DNA from: Symbiodinium natans
Taxonomy: Eukaryota > Sar > Dinophyceae > Suessiales > Symbiodiniaceae
Direction: 5' to 3'
Assembly: GCA_905221605.1 (NCBI GenBank)
Contig: CAJNDS010002437.1
Span: 225,001-289,000 of the forward strand
Length of the DNA: 64,000 bases
A program made the translations under genes and the position numbers. Shown here piece by piece: positions 31,701-39,638 of the stretch. The notes beneath the pieces were generated by a model. That model saw nothing but the letters and a program-made list of their open reading frames with translations, did not search any database and was not told the origin of the DNA. Positions within the stretch are counted from its first letter, which is position 1; each line of letters starts with the position of its first letter.

Positions 31701-33213
31701 ATCGCGTACATTGCTGCTTTGCTTGACAGCCGTGCGAGACAAGCGCTTTGGCATCACGCAGGAAGTACGAGAAAAAGGCAGTCAAGCAATTTGACAAGAT
31801 GCTTGGGGCTTAGTCTGCTGCATCATGCAGAGCTCGGGCGTGGGTTTAAAGGGCTCGGTTTCTGGCTAAACTCAACCTGCTTAAATGCGCAGCACTGATT
31901 ACTCAGAGCTGTGTCACCAAACCCTAGCTTAACCCTAACTTAAACCCTTAATTTAAACCCTAAGTAAACCCTAATTCTTCCCTAATGTGCACGCTCTCCA
32001 GCTGGCGAGGTCAAAGTTGCCAAAGCGGCGTTCTGCACCGGACCTCCACGCGATCCCCTCCCCAACGGCCCACGCGCGCCATTCAGGAGGGCTGCAGGGT
32101 TTAGGGTTTAGGGTTTGGGGTTTCGGGGTTTCGGGGTTTCGGGGCTTCGGGGTTTCGGGGTTGGGCCATCCATGCAATGATGGGAAGCTGGTGCATCTTT
32201 GTGGCGAAGCTTGGAAGGAGGCGTGATGTCAATGTCGAACTCCTCCTCGTCCTTTCAAAGGCCCTTCGTTTGCACGACGGGTTTTCTGGGTCCTTGTCAG
32301 CCATAATTCTACATGTTTGTCGTATTAAATTCCCCATAAGGAGTAAAAACGAGAATTTTTCATATACCCGCAACAGTGACGCTGTTTTGGGTTTGGGGTT
32401 TAAGGTTGCTTGCAGCAACCCAGAGCCCAAGCCACGCATCACCCGGAAGCGCCAGAAGGCAGCCGAGCTCGGCTCTTTGTTGGTCATTTTCCTGCATTGT
32501 GTTGGGTTTAGGGTTTTGGGTTTTGGGTTTTGGGTTTTGGGTTTTGGGTTTTGGGTTTTGGGTTTTGGGTTTTGGGTTTTGGGTTTAGGTTGGGGGGGCG
32601 GGGGGGCGGGCCCTGCAAGCTCCTTGGCGGAAGGCCCAACTTTCAACGCGGCTTCGGTGTTTCCAAGAGACCGCCCATTTACGTTGCGCGGCCGCATTGC
32701 CACACAAAGTCTGCAGTGTGTGCACCAACCTGACATGTGCTGCGCGTCTTTAGGGCTTTAAGGCTTTTGAGCTTTTGGGCTTTTGGGCTTTTGGGTGTAG
32801 GGTTTAATTAGGGTTCAGGGTTTAGGGTTTAAGGTTTAAGGGCATTATTTAGGGCTTTAGGGCGTTATAGGGCTTTAGGGTATCAGCTCTCGCGGGCAAG
32901 GCTGGCATAGACAACGACCTCAGTCCAGGTGAGCTGGGACCTGAGATGAGCTGACGGCCGCAAGTCCACCAGGTGTCAGGGTTAAACCCTACTAAACCCT
33001 ACTAAACCCTACTAAACCCTACTAAATCCTACTAAACCCTACTAAACCATACTAAACCCTAAACCCTAATTAAACCCTAAACCCAGGTACGACACTCATC
33101 TTGTCGGGGCCATGGTCTGGGAGAAGGAGATCGGCCTTTCACACCCAGCTCAGAAGCAGTTTTTCAGACGCATTATGTCATTTTGTGAAAGAACACACAC
33201 TACTGATTTCTGA
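25788..33213 (+). CDS. Unknown multi-exon gene (or genes), at least fourteen exon-like pieces
   Basis: Best pieces: 25788-25948 (MKTREMEDLAVALQDIFYLN), 26056-26122 (VQLSHDLTSLGLPLPGRW), 26230-26327 (EVALRSGELAQGLPWCVS), 26556-26640 (FFAAALAVIKALHVKRYQVH), 26770-26870, 26963-27075 (SGRLTFNSVETFPSKPQRTK), 27488-27592 (FEKLVAEKVSEDAAVKVFSL), 28945-29045 (DWCLEVADFPVVKSTRELGR), 29845-29897 (GHFEVSFKIHPPGAASQ), 30286-30372, 30862-30996 (LSPQEATELILQHIEKGQDP), 32002-32095, 32410-32502 (PRITRKRQKAAELGSLLV), 32605-32750 and the terminal 33088-33213 (VWEKEIGLSHPAQKQFF, ending TTDF and TGA). No family is recognised. Several hydrophilic helical stretches are present. The span probably covers more than one gene. 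Introns contain families D, E, F, B and I and over twenty ITS blocks. Confidence 0.45.
26118..26222 (+). repeat. Variant array (TTTAGGC)n, about 13 units
   Basis: After two TTTAGGG units the array changes to TTTAGGC and keeps it for about 90 bases, then returns to TTTAGGG. Confidence 0.96.
26328..26550 (+). repeat. ITS (TTTAGGG)n, about 31 units, the longest in the window
   Basis: Flanked by an exact 11-base direct repeat AGACCAGGCAA (26317-26327 and 26551-26561). The units near the right end are GGGTTTG. Confidence 0.97.
26900..26962 (-). repeat. ITS-bearing intron between 11-base direct repeats
   Basis: AGGAAGCAGTG is at 26889-26899 and again at 26963-26973. The left copy is preceded by a pyrimidine-rich TCTGTCTATCTATCCTAG, which looks like a former acceptor. 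The right copy begins the exon reading EAVKPCNDLSG. Confidence 0.88.
27072..27160. mobile_element. Introner-like element, family E, copy 1
   Basis: Inverted ends CTACCTGGGACCTCTATTTA and AGGCAAAGAGGGCCCGGTAG, with inner ACAGTTT matched by AAACTGT. Confidence 0.83.
27365..27445. repeat. (TA)n microsatellite in two blocks
   Basis: Two TATATA runs (27379-27396 and 27429-27443) around TTAATTTGTTTATATTTATA. Non-coding. Confidence 0.8.
27597..27618. repeat. Poly-C tract
   Basis: About 20 C broken by one A, immediately after the exon reading FEKLVAEKVSED. Confidence 0.9.
27684..27750 (-). repeat. ITS (CCCTAAA)n, imperfect
   Basis: Several substitutions in the left half (CCCTCAAC, CTTTAAAC, CCCTAGAC), perfect at the right. 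Confidence 0.92.
27957..28065. mobile_element. Introner-like element, family F, copy 2
   Basis: GAGCTTACGAAAATAAGGGA at the left, CTAATTTCGGAAAC at the right, and CCAAATAGTAGGATCCCCTT in the centre. Confidence 0.75.
28152..28310 (+). repeat. Degenerate array, GGGGTTTTAGG / GGGGGTTTTGG units
   Basis: Unit drifts between TTTTGGGG-like and TTTAGGG-like forms over about 150 bases. Confidence 0.85.
28434..28545. mobile_element. Introner-like element, family F, copy 3, G-run in its end
   Basis: Left end is a 13-base G-run then TTTACGAAAAAAGGTGACCC; right end is GGGTACCCCTAGTATCGTAG. GCAGGATTCCCTCATTATAA matches the copy at 37.6 kb. Confidence 0.8.
29040..29150 (+). repeat. ITS with GGGTTTG block then TTTAGGG
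   Basis: Follows the exon reading ELGRLATWPC. Confidence 0.93.
29490..29589 (-). repeat. Variant ITS, unit CCCCTAAA (8 bases)
   Basis: About eight homogeneous CCCCTAAA units between CCCTAAA ends. Confidence 0.95.
29899..29988 (-). repeat. ITS (CCCTAAA)n
   Basis: Follows the exon ending HPPGAASQ; contains CCCCAAA units in the middle. Confidence 0.95.
30383..30455. mobile_element. Left-half family A element
   Basis: Begins CTAAGGGTCCATGTACCTAC and reaches GGGAACCCCTTTAAGGCAC. The right terminal repeat is missing. Confidence 0.75.
30781..30845 (+). repeat. ITS (TTTAGGG)n
   Basis: Nine perfect units, framed by TAGCTTAGAGG and TTTAGCTCTTAAG. Confidence 0.97.
31074..31249. mobile_element. Family B element, diverged left end
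   Basis: The right end GGCGGTTCTTAAGGAAATAG is the family B terminal sequence. The left end is hard to place; AAACCCAAGAGGGTATTGAA lies inside. Confidence 0.6.
31548..31898 (+). other. Possible exon, strand uncertain
   Basis: A + frame (with EEQLVFLSIAYIAALLDS) and two minus frames are open. The + reading agrees with the local gene direction. No family recognised. Confidence 0.25.
32098..32160 (+). repeat. Variant array, unit GGGGTTTC
   Basis: TTTAGGG for three units, then GGGGTTTC / GGGGCTTC. Confidence 0.93.
32297..32375. mobile_element. Introner-like element, family I, copy 2
   Basis: See the copy at 3428. The shared words are CATGTTTGTCGTATTAAATT, CCCATAAGGAGTAAA and TTTTTCATATACCC. 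Confidence 0.65.
32505..32590 (+). repeat. Variant array (GGGTTTT)n, about 10 units
   Basis: Homogeneous GGGTTTT for about 70 bases with one TTTAGGG unit at each end, followed by a G-rich run. The + frame through it gives a GFWVLGF repeat that is an artefact. Confidence 0.96.
32984..33085 (-). repeat. Variant array, unit CCCTACTAAA (10 bases)
   Basis: Six to seven units, then ordinary CCCTAAA up to the acceptor of the exon at 33088. Confidence 0.95.
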
Positions 33214-33290
33214 ACTAGGGTTTGTGCCTCACGATCTGTGGGAGAAAGATGAAGGCAACTGATGTGATTTGAAGACCCGTCCGTACACTC

Positions 33291-33910
33291 TTATGGAGGC
33301 TTGCTTCTCACAAATCGCCCCCGCTCGTCACCTTTACTCAGCAGAAGGGCATCGGCCACAAGCTCAATTTGGAATGCAGCTTGTTGCATAGGGCCGTGGC
33401 TAGTGCATGAAAATGGGCACGAATCAGTCCTATTGCTGCAGGTCTGGCACAGGCGAAAATTACCGGTGCACCCGGTCCAGGCCACTACAAGGCCCCTGAC
33501 TACTGGGATGCCAGCTGGTATCTTGGCAAAAGCTTGCGCACGACGCAGAAGAGCTTTCCATATAGGGTCCCCTGGTGCCGACACGACCAGATGGCCGCCT
33601 AAACCCGAAACCCTAAACCCTAAACCCTAAACCCTACATCCTAAACCCTAAACCCTAAACCCTAAACCCTAAACCCCCTCAAAAAAAAAGAGAGAGAGCT
33701 GAGGCAGCATCACCCGCCAGCTGGAACCAGCTTTGCCAGAACACCACCTGAACCTGGAGACTCACGGTCTCCTGATGCCCAAAACTGGGGTTTAGGGTTT
33801 AGGGTTTAGGGTTTAGGGTTTAGGGTTTAGGGTTTGGGGTTTGGGGTTTAGGGTTTAGGGTTTTGGGTTTTGGGTTTAGGGTCGTGGGCCTCCTGATGCC
33901 CAAAACTGCA
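33291..33910 (-). CDS. Minus-strand coding signal, unknown protein
   Basis: Two minus-strand pieces read better than the + strand: 33291-33590 (DPIWKALLRRAQAFAKIPAG, later FQIELVADALLLSKGDERGR) and 33693-33787 (ETVSLQVQVVFWQSWFQLAG). An ITS-filled intron joins them, and a second ITS flanked by 19-base direct repeats lies upstream (33788-33882). The model starts about 80 bases beyond the TGA at 33211-33213 of the + strand gene, so the two genes would converge. No family recognised, and no start codon determined. Confidence 0.45.
33602..33675 (-). repeat. ITS (CCCTAAA)n
   Basis: Ten units with one CCCTACAT. Separates the two minus-strand coding pieces. Confidence 0.96.
33788..33882 (+). repeat. 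ITS between exact 19-base direct repeats
   Basis: CTCCTGATGCCCAAAACTG lies at 33769-33787 and again at 33890-33908. The array contains TTTAGGG, GGGTTTG and GGGTTTT units. Confidence 0.93.
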
Positions 33911-33949
33911 GTTGAGGGTTTGTAGGGTTCGCTAGGGTGTTTTGAGAGC

Positions 33950-34085
33950 TGTTTTCGGGGGGTCTAGGGCTTAGGGCTTTGGGCTTAGGGGATTTAGGGT
34001 TTAGGGCTTAGGGCTTAGGGCTTCGGATTTAGGGTTTAGGGTTTAGGGCTTACAAGTTTAGGGTTAAGGGTTTAGGATTTAGGTG
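33950..34085 (+). repeat. Degenerate ITS, TTAGGGC variants
   Basis: Mix of GGGCTTAGGGCTT and TTTAGGG units. Confidence 0.85.
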
Positions 34086-34185
34086 GAAGAAGCTGATGCC
34101 CAGAAACGTCCCCCGGCGAGGTTTGGTGGACTGGCCAGGGGCATCCTGAAGAACTGACTGGCCAAGGGGGGCATCCTGAAGAACT

Positions 34186-34353
34186 TAGGGTTTAGGGTTT
34201 GTAGGGTTTAGGGTTTGTAGGGTTTGTAGGGTTTGTAGGGTTTGTAGGGTTTGTACTGTTTGTAGGGTTTGTACTGTTTGTAGGGTTTGTAGGGTTTGTA
34301 GGGTTTGTAGGGTTTGTAGGGTTTTTAGGGTTTTTAGGGTTTAGGGTTTAGGG
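34186..34353 (+). repeat. Variant array (GGGTTTGTA)n flanked by direct repeats
   Basis: About twelve 9-base units between a few TTTAGGG units. TCCTGAAGAACT lies at 34174-34185 and at 34354-34365, and an extra copy at 34144-34155 belongs to a local tandem duplication of GGGGCATCCTGAAGAACT. Confidence 0.93.
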
Positions 34354-34390
34354 TCCTGAAGAACTGAAGCTTAAGAAACAGGAGCCTCAC

Positions 34391-35830
34391 AGTTCCGGAC
34401 ATCTCAGCAGACCTTGCCAAGCAAAGTCTGATGCAAGTGCACGAGAGAAATGGCGCGGTGCTTGCTCCCGGCCGCTGAACACGTGGGACGGCTTTGTCTT
34501 GCCTTGTACTGACGGTGTAGGGTTTAGGGTTTAGGGTTTAGGGTTTAGGGTTTAGGGTTAACCCTAAACCCGAAGCCTGTCGTGGCTCCCAGGTTCGCTG
34601 GCGGCCATGTCACGAGCGTATCTTTGCAGGAGGCACGGTTGAAAGTCGGTCTATGCAACCCTAAACCCTACACCCTGAACCCTGAACCCTAAACCCTAAA
34701 CCCTAAACCCTTTTGCAAAATATCAAAGTAATGAACGGGTCCCAATATATTAATGTAACGTCGTAATACCATGATAAAGAACGAGTATAGCAACATCAAT
34801 AGTATAGAATATATTGATAGAAACAGCAAAACAATGTAGAATTAAACTAGTACAATACTATGTTCATACAAGCAAGATAACAATACTGTAGTATACAATA
34901 GAGCACAATAGCAATACAAGATTATGGTAATTGAATAAAACTGGAATAATAGTACTATACGAAAAAGAACACATCAGTAATACAGTACTAGGGTCATATC
35001 CCTAAACCCTGAACCCTAAACCCTGAACCCTAAACCCTAAATACTGCGGGACTGAAGGTTGCAGCCCTGATCGATGCTTGGCAGGCAGCCCCTGCTGGCT
35101 TTGCCTCCGCCCGACTCACGAGAGGCCACGATATCTGATACTTTTCGAAAGCGCATTTTAGCGTTTAGGGTTTAGGGTTTGGGGTTTGGGGTTTAGGGTT
35201 TCGGGTTTGTAGTCTTGCGTCTTGTGTATTCTTGCGAAAGCTCATGTTTCGCATGGAAGCTGCAGGGCAGCAATGCTTGAAGGTTCATGAGTGGTAATGG
35301 GCACGTGCATGCAGGGTTAGAAGTGTGGTGATTCGACCCACTGTTGCAATTACTCCCCAACCCCTAAACCCATCCTAAACCCCACACCCTAAACCCTATA
35401 CTGTAAAACCCTAAACCCTGAACCTGAGGCCCTCCCCTGGCGCACAGCTGTCGCGCTGGCCCGCGCCCTCATCGCCCTCCACTGCCGGCGCCTCAGGTGG
35501 TCCCTGGCTCCTTGGGTTGAGGGTGTGAAGCAGCCAGGGTGAAAGCCTACAACAAGGGTTTAGGAGTTTCTTAGGGCTTTAGGGTTTAGGGTATACGGTT
35601 TAGGGTTTAGGGTTTAGGGTTTAGGGTTTAGGGTTTAGGGTTTAGGGGGAGTGCCCCACACCCTGCCCATCAACCTAAGCCGAAGCTTTCTGGAGACCTC
35701 AGGCAGTGGGGGACAGGCTCTGACTCGACCCGATGGCAAAAGCACCCTGACACCCGTCGTGGAGGCGAACTCGCTGAGGATCTTTGCGCATACTGTACTT
35801 TACATGCACCTCGACACTCCTACTGTCTAA
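34391..35830 (+). CDS. Unknown multi-exon protein
   Basis: Pieces: 34391-34510 (EKWRGACSRPLNTWDGFVL; strand uncertain), 35047-35139 (LKVAALIDAWQAAPAGFASA), 35425-35542 (WRTAVALARALIALHCRRLR) and the terminal 35656-35830 (LPINLSRSFLETSGSGGQAL, LRIFAHTVLYMHLDTPTV, then TAA). The last two are long, GC-rich and open only on this strand. The family is not recognised. An AT-rich island at 34725-34990 lies in the first intron. Confidence 0.45.
34516..34570. repeat. Head-to-head ITS junction
   Basis: (TTTAGGG)n changes directly into CCCTAAACCC through the palindrome GGGTTAACCC at about 34555-34564, as in a telomere end-to-end fusion. Only about two C-strand units follow. Confidence 0.85.
34725..34990. 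repeat. AT-rich island with AGTA/AATAGCAATA words
   Basis: Same texture as 9640-10040 (AATAGCAATA, TAGTATA, CAATACTA). Flanked on both sides by ITS blocks. Confidence 0.7.
35356..35423 (-). repeat. Degenerate ITS (CCCTAAA)n
   Basis: Contains CCCATCC, CCCACAC and CCCTATACTGTAA variants. Ends at the exon beginning EALPWRTAVAL. Confidence 0.88.
35560..35648 (+). repeat. ITS (TTTAGGG)n
   Basis: Fills the gap between the exon ending at 35542 and the terminal exon. Confidence 0.96.
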
Positions 35831-35905
35831 AGTTTTATGGATAGACGTGTTGTTGACTTGGGGCCATACATACAGAAATCCAAAATATATTATTTTTTAA
35901 GCGGA

Positions 35906-36058
35906 CATGTATGTATGTATGTATGTATGTATGTATGTATGTATGTATGTATGTATGTATGTATGTATGTATGTATGTATGTATGTATGTATGTATGTAT
36001 GTCTGTGTGTCTGTAGGTGTGTATGTGTGTATGTGTGTATGTGTGTATATATATATAC
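35906..36058. repeat. (ATGT)n microsatellite with GTGTAT tail
   Basis: About 24 units of ATGT, then GTGTATGTGTGT and TATATA. Frames through it are artefacts. It lies downstream of the TAA at 35830. Confidence 0.97.
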
Positions 36059-36233
36059 ATACATATGATGTACCGACCCATATGTCACGTACGAGTGCGC
36101 GTGCGTGCATGCGTGTGCGTGAGTACGTGCGTGGGTGTGTGCGTGTGTTTGTCGGTCAGATGTTGTCGAAGCACCCTGGCAGGTCATGCGGACAAGGCGC
36201 ACTGCACAATGACTGATGCACATGCACAAAGAT

Positions 36234-36318
36234 TAACCCAGAGGGCCCATTTGTACTACCAATTGTGGAATTAGGTACCAAATAGGGTTTTGGGGTACTG
36301 GGTAAGTCTGAACAAAAA
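36234..36318. mobile_element. Introner-like element, family G, copy 8
   Basis: CCCAGAGGGCCCATTTGTAC and GGTACCAAATAGGGTTTTGG, similar to the element at 5525. It lies beside a short + strand frame (RKPNVSTSIHEAPHRLRC). Confidence 0.55.
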
Positions 36319-36479
36319 CCGATCGCCACGGAAGCCAAATGTGTCCACGTCCATCCATGAAGCACCGCATCGCCTGAGATGTGCAGGCTGGGACTTGCTG
36401 GTTCGTTGATCCCATCTCTTCTGGAAGAGGTGCATGAATCGTGGAGGGCTCGTTGAGTAGCATCCATTCGTCCATATAG

Positions 36480-36781
36480 CGGCTAAGGTTTACGACCAGT
36501 ACACCCTGTGCAGCTCCTGCTTAAGCCTACGCAACACGATAGCGACAAAAAACTGCAAGCACCTCTTGCCGCAGTGCTAGACTTGCTCCTAATACATGAG
36601 GTACAGTAGTTTAACGTTAAAACACCCATGTAGGGCAATTTTTCTGACGTTTAACAGAAACACCCCTAGAAGTTGGACCTCTGGAGTTTCTGGCAGGTCT
36701 ATGACCAGGCAGCCTGCGAGGCCTGCAGCCAAGCACAAAGTGCCCAACGTACCATAGAGGCCTTCATAATTAGAGTAGGGT

Positions 36782-36834
<53 letters not shown>

Positions 36835-38901
36835 TTATAGTATAAATGTAGAGGGACCATAAGGGGGTAGAATTTTTTATATTCCGACCCCTATACTACC
36901 TGGACCTTCAGCTTTGCTGTCTTTTTGCTCGGCCCCATTCTGCTCTAGCTTTTCTGTGCAGACACTTTGTGATCAAGATGCTGCTTCAACAGTCATTCTG
37001 CCTCAGCGGTGACGTGAAAACGCTGTGCCACATGCGAAAGCCCATCCACCCACTACGCCCTGCCTAAGCACGAAGGGTTCATCTAACTCATGCCTTGAGA
37101 CGCTGAAGCATCACAATTTGCTAAGCCCTAATTGAATTGTTAAAACTAAACCCTGATTCCTAAACCCTTCTTCTATCCATTTTCTGAAAACCCTCATAAT
37201 TCGTATTGGTGGCCGAACAATCTGAACCCTTATTCCATCCATATTTTTTTGTTTGCCCTTGTTTTTCGTATTGGTGGCCTGACAACCTGCTTCCGATGCC
37301 CATGCCGAGGTCTTCGGGACCTTTTTTGTGAACTTTGTGGCCCCAGCCGGTCAGGCCATTCCCAGGTTTGTTAAAGGTTGGGGAGGGTTTAAGGTTTAGG
37401 GTTTAGGGTTTAGGGTTTAGGGCTTAGGGCTTAGGGTTCAACATGAATGAGGCACAACTGCCCTCTGGCCTGTCTCTGTTACGTGGCGCTGCGTTCGTGA
37501 GTGTCAGCCCACTTGCAGCAGCGTCATGGGTGCTGACATGTAACCCCAGGCAAGAAGGCCCTGCCCGGAAGTCTCTCACGTTGCGGCAGCAGGCAGGGTG
37601 ATTTGTCCAGAATCTTGCTGGGAGTTTACGAAAATAGGCGACCCCTAAAATAGACCACCAAATAGGGGATTCCCTTATCATAAGGACCCCAATAAGGTAC
37701 CCCCCCCAAGTATCGGAACCCCCCCCCCCCCCGCAGCTGGTGCTGTGTAAGCTGGGTTCCAGATGCCTGGGTGAAGGCGCTTCTGTCTGGTCCATGCCGC
37801 AGATGGCGACTCACGGCAGCACAGTGACACGGGGGGGGGGGGGTTTGTTCGAAATTAGAAGTTGGGTTTAGGGCTTATGGTTTATGGTTGAGGGTTGAGG
37901 GTTGGGATGTTCCCCCTTGTACTAACAGTCCTTAATCGGGATTCGAGTACCCCGGTATTCGAATCCCTATTGAGGACTGTTAGTACCCAAATTCGGGTGC
38001 CCAAAGGATCTCAACTTATGTAGAGCAACCCTGCATCACTGACTTCGTGTGACTTCTTCTCACCAAGTCCTCCACCAAAAACCGCGTTCTGATAGGCTGG
38101 CCGACAGCGAGTCGGGCATTTCGGAGATCTTCTCAGGCCGCTCTCCTTTAAGGTACGCACTCTCCTTGCAGGGCGGGTGGCAGTAATTGTAGGGTTTAGG
38201 GTTTAGGGTTTAGGGTTTATAGGGTTTAGGATTTGGGCTTAGGGTTTGGGGATGGCATCTGTGCCCTGGCAGGTGCAGGCAGCGGAGCGGGAGTGCCTCG
38301 ACAGCCAAGTGACAATTGCTGCCAAAGAGAGACTTGTAACATGTACTTGTAGTAAATTACAGGGGCCAAAGGGCCCTTTTAACACCTTATAATGCGGGGG
38401 TTTTGGAGAAGATAGTACTTTAATGGCGAGTCCTTGAAGCAAATGCTGTTCTGGCTTGTCGCTGTCTTGGGGGCAGGAAGGTAGCTACATCAAGTGGGGC
38501 TTCGAGCAGCAGCTCTTTGCTTTCGTGTGCCTTGGACTTTTGAGAAGGGGCTGCCTGAATATGCTTGACAAAGTTGGAGCACTGGAAGATGTGCTATCAC
38601 AGCTGTGGTTCAAGAATGGCAGGGCAGGCTTCGCCTGACCTACATGTACAACTTTGTGCAGCTCGCAGTGCACACAAGACTTGTTGTCCAGTACAGTGTG
38701 TGGGAGCGAGGAGGAGTGCTTTTGATTCGTGAGGTTCTTTGTGCTCTTTCCTTTCACGACGCTGTATCTCATCTTTTCTGGACGCCTGGGGTGGTGGCAC
38801 CCTGGCAGCAGTTCTTCGTTGTAATGAGCCGTTCATATAGGCCACTGCAGGATGCTCACGGCATCAGGTGCTTCCAGCAGGTAGTATTTGTGTGTGTATA
38901 C

Positions 38902-38949
<48 letters not shown>

Positions 38950-39547
38950 TCTCTGGGTGGGGGGGGGGGGGGGGGGGGGGGGTTGACTAATTATAGATAT
39001 ACATATATATATATATATAGATATATATATATATATATATAGATGCTCTTGTGCAGTATTAGAAGTCTACGCTGCGCATCCCACTTCTCTTGCACATCCG
39101 TGACATGAACGCGGTGTGAACCCGAGAGTAAAAGATGGATGCCAGCATCAGCGGCCGCGAATCCAAGGAACTACGACGAGGATGGCAAGGAACTGACTGC
39201 TGAGGCAAGTTGGTGTTTAGGGTCTAGGGTCTAGGGTCTAGGGTTTAGGGTTTAGGGTCTAGGGTCTAGGGTCTAGGGTCTAGGGTCTAGGGTTTAGGGT
39301 TTAGGGTTTAGGGTTTAGGGTAAAGCCCTGTCGGCCCCTGAAGCCCTTGAAATCCCTACAACACTCCTATAACCTTCGGGCCCGAATAGCATCCCCTAAG
39401 CCCTAAACCCTATACCCTAAACCCTAAACCCTAAACCCTAAACGGAAGCACAAGTCTGTCGAGGAGTACCGGAAAGTCAACAGCACGGAGAAGCCGACCT
39501 GGGGAAGATTTCCTTGGGAGTTGGAGAGCGACCTCTTCAAAAAGTAG
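36480..39547 (+). CDS. Unknown multi-exon gene (or genes), best-supported unknown exons of the window
   Basis: Pieces: 36482-36578 ([20 protein letters not shown]), 36688-36767 ([20 protein letters not shown]), 36961-37066 ([20 protein letters not shown]), 37284-37378 ([20 protein letters not shown]), 37440-37600 ([20 protein letters not shown]), 37735-37831, 38064-38160 ([17 protein letters not shown]), 38251-38345 ([20 protein letters not shown]), 38465-38880 ([40 protein letters not shown]), 39147-39208 ([16 protein letters not shown]) and the terminal 39442-39547 ([20 protein letters not shown], ending FKK and TAG). Two successive exons share the start VYDQ plus a Cys pair, which hints at duplicated exons. 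The frame changes by one within 38600-38640, where no intron is obvious. Hydrophobic stretches suggest a membrane protein (inference). Family not recognised. Confidence 0.5.
36784..36832. repeat. Poly-G tract, 49 bases
   Basis: Uninterrupted G-run after GTAGGGTTT, directly behind an exon-like piece ([14 protein letters not shown]). Beyond it, CCCCTATACTACC continues the intron. Confidence 0.97.
37385..37438 (+). repeat. ITS (TTTAGGG)n
   Basis: Seven units between two exon-like pieces. Confidence 0.95.
37620..37735. mobile_element. Introner-like element, family F, copy 4, ending in a C-run
   Basis: GAGTTTACGAAAATAGGCGA at the left, AGTATCGGAAC plus a C-run and GCAG at the right. The exon [14 protein letters not shown] begins directly after the CAG, so the element appears to fill the intron. 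Confidence 0.83.
37902..37998. mobile_element. Introner-like element, family C, copy 1
   Basis: TTGGGATGTTCCCCCTTGTA, then ACTAACAGTCCTTAATCGGG and its inverse CCCTATTGAGGACTGTTAGT. The outer right end is diverged. Confidence 0.82.
38346..38430. mobile_element. Possible introner, unclassified
   Basis: Contains GGGGCCAAAGGGCCCTTTTA and lies between the exon reading [10 protein letters not shown] and the one reading [10 protein letters not shown]. No clear inverted ends. Confidence 0.4.
38898..39043. repeat. (TA)n runs around a 24-base poly-G tract
   Basis: (TA)n at 38903-38946 and 39001-39042, with GGGTGG and 24 G (38959-38982) between them. Lies after the exon reading [10 protein letters not shown]. 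Confidence 0.95.
39212..39322 (+). repeat. Variant array, unit TCTAGGG, between TTTAGGG units
   Basis: Eight TCTAGGG units in two runs. Fills the intron between the exon ending KELTAEA and the following block. Confidence 0.95.
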
Positions 39548-39638
39548 TGAAGGGCTCAAGGTTTAGGGTTTAAGGTTTAGGGTTTAGGGTTTAGGGTTTA
39601 GGGCTCTGACTTTCTGAGCTCTGTCTAGGGAAGAATTC

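Noticed and set aside
32505-32590. Open frames of GFWVLGF-type or NPKPKTQ-type repeats
   Set aside because: They are translations of the (GGGTTTT)n array and have no codon independence. All frames ending in NPKP or GFRV across the window are ITS translations.
35835-36229. Open frames of HTYIHTYI and MYVCMYVC repeats
   Set aside because: By-products of the (ATGT)n microsatellite on either strand.
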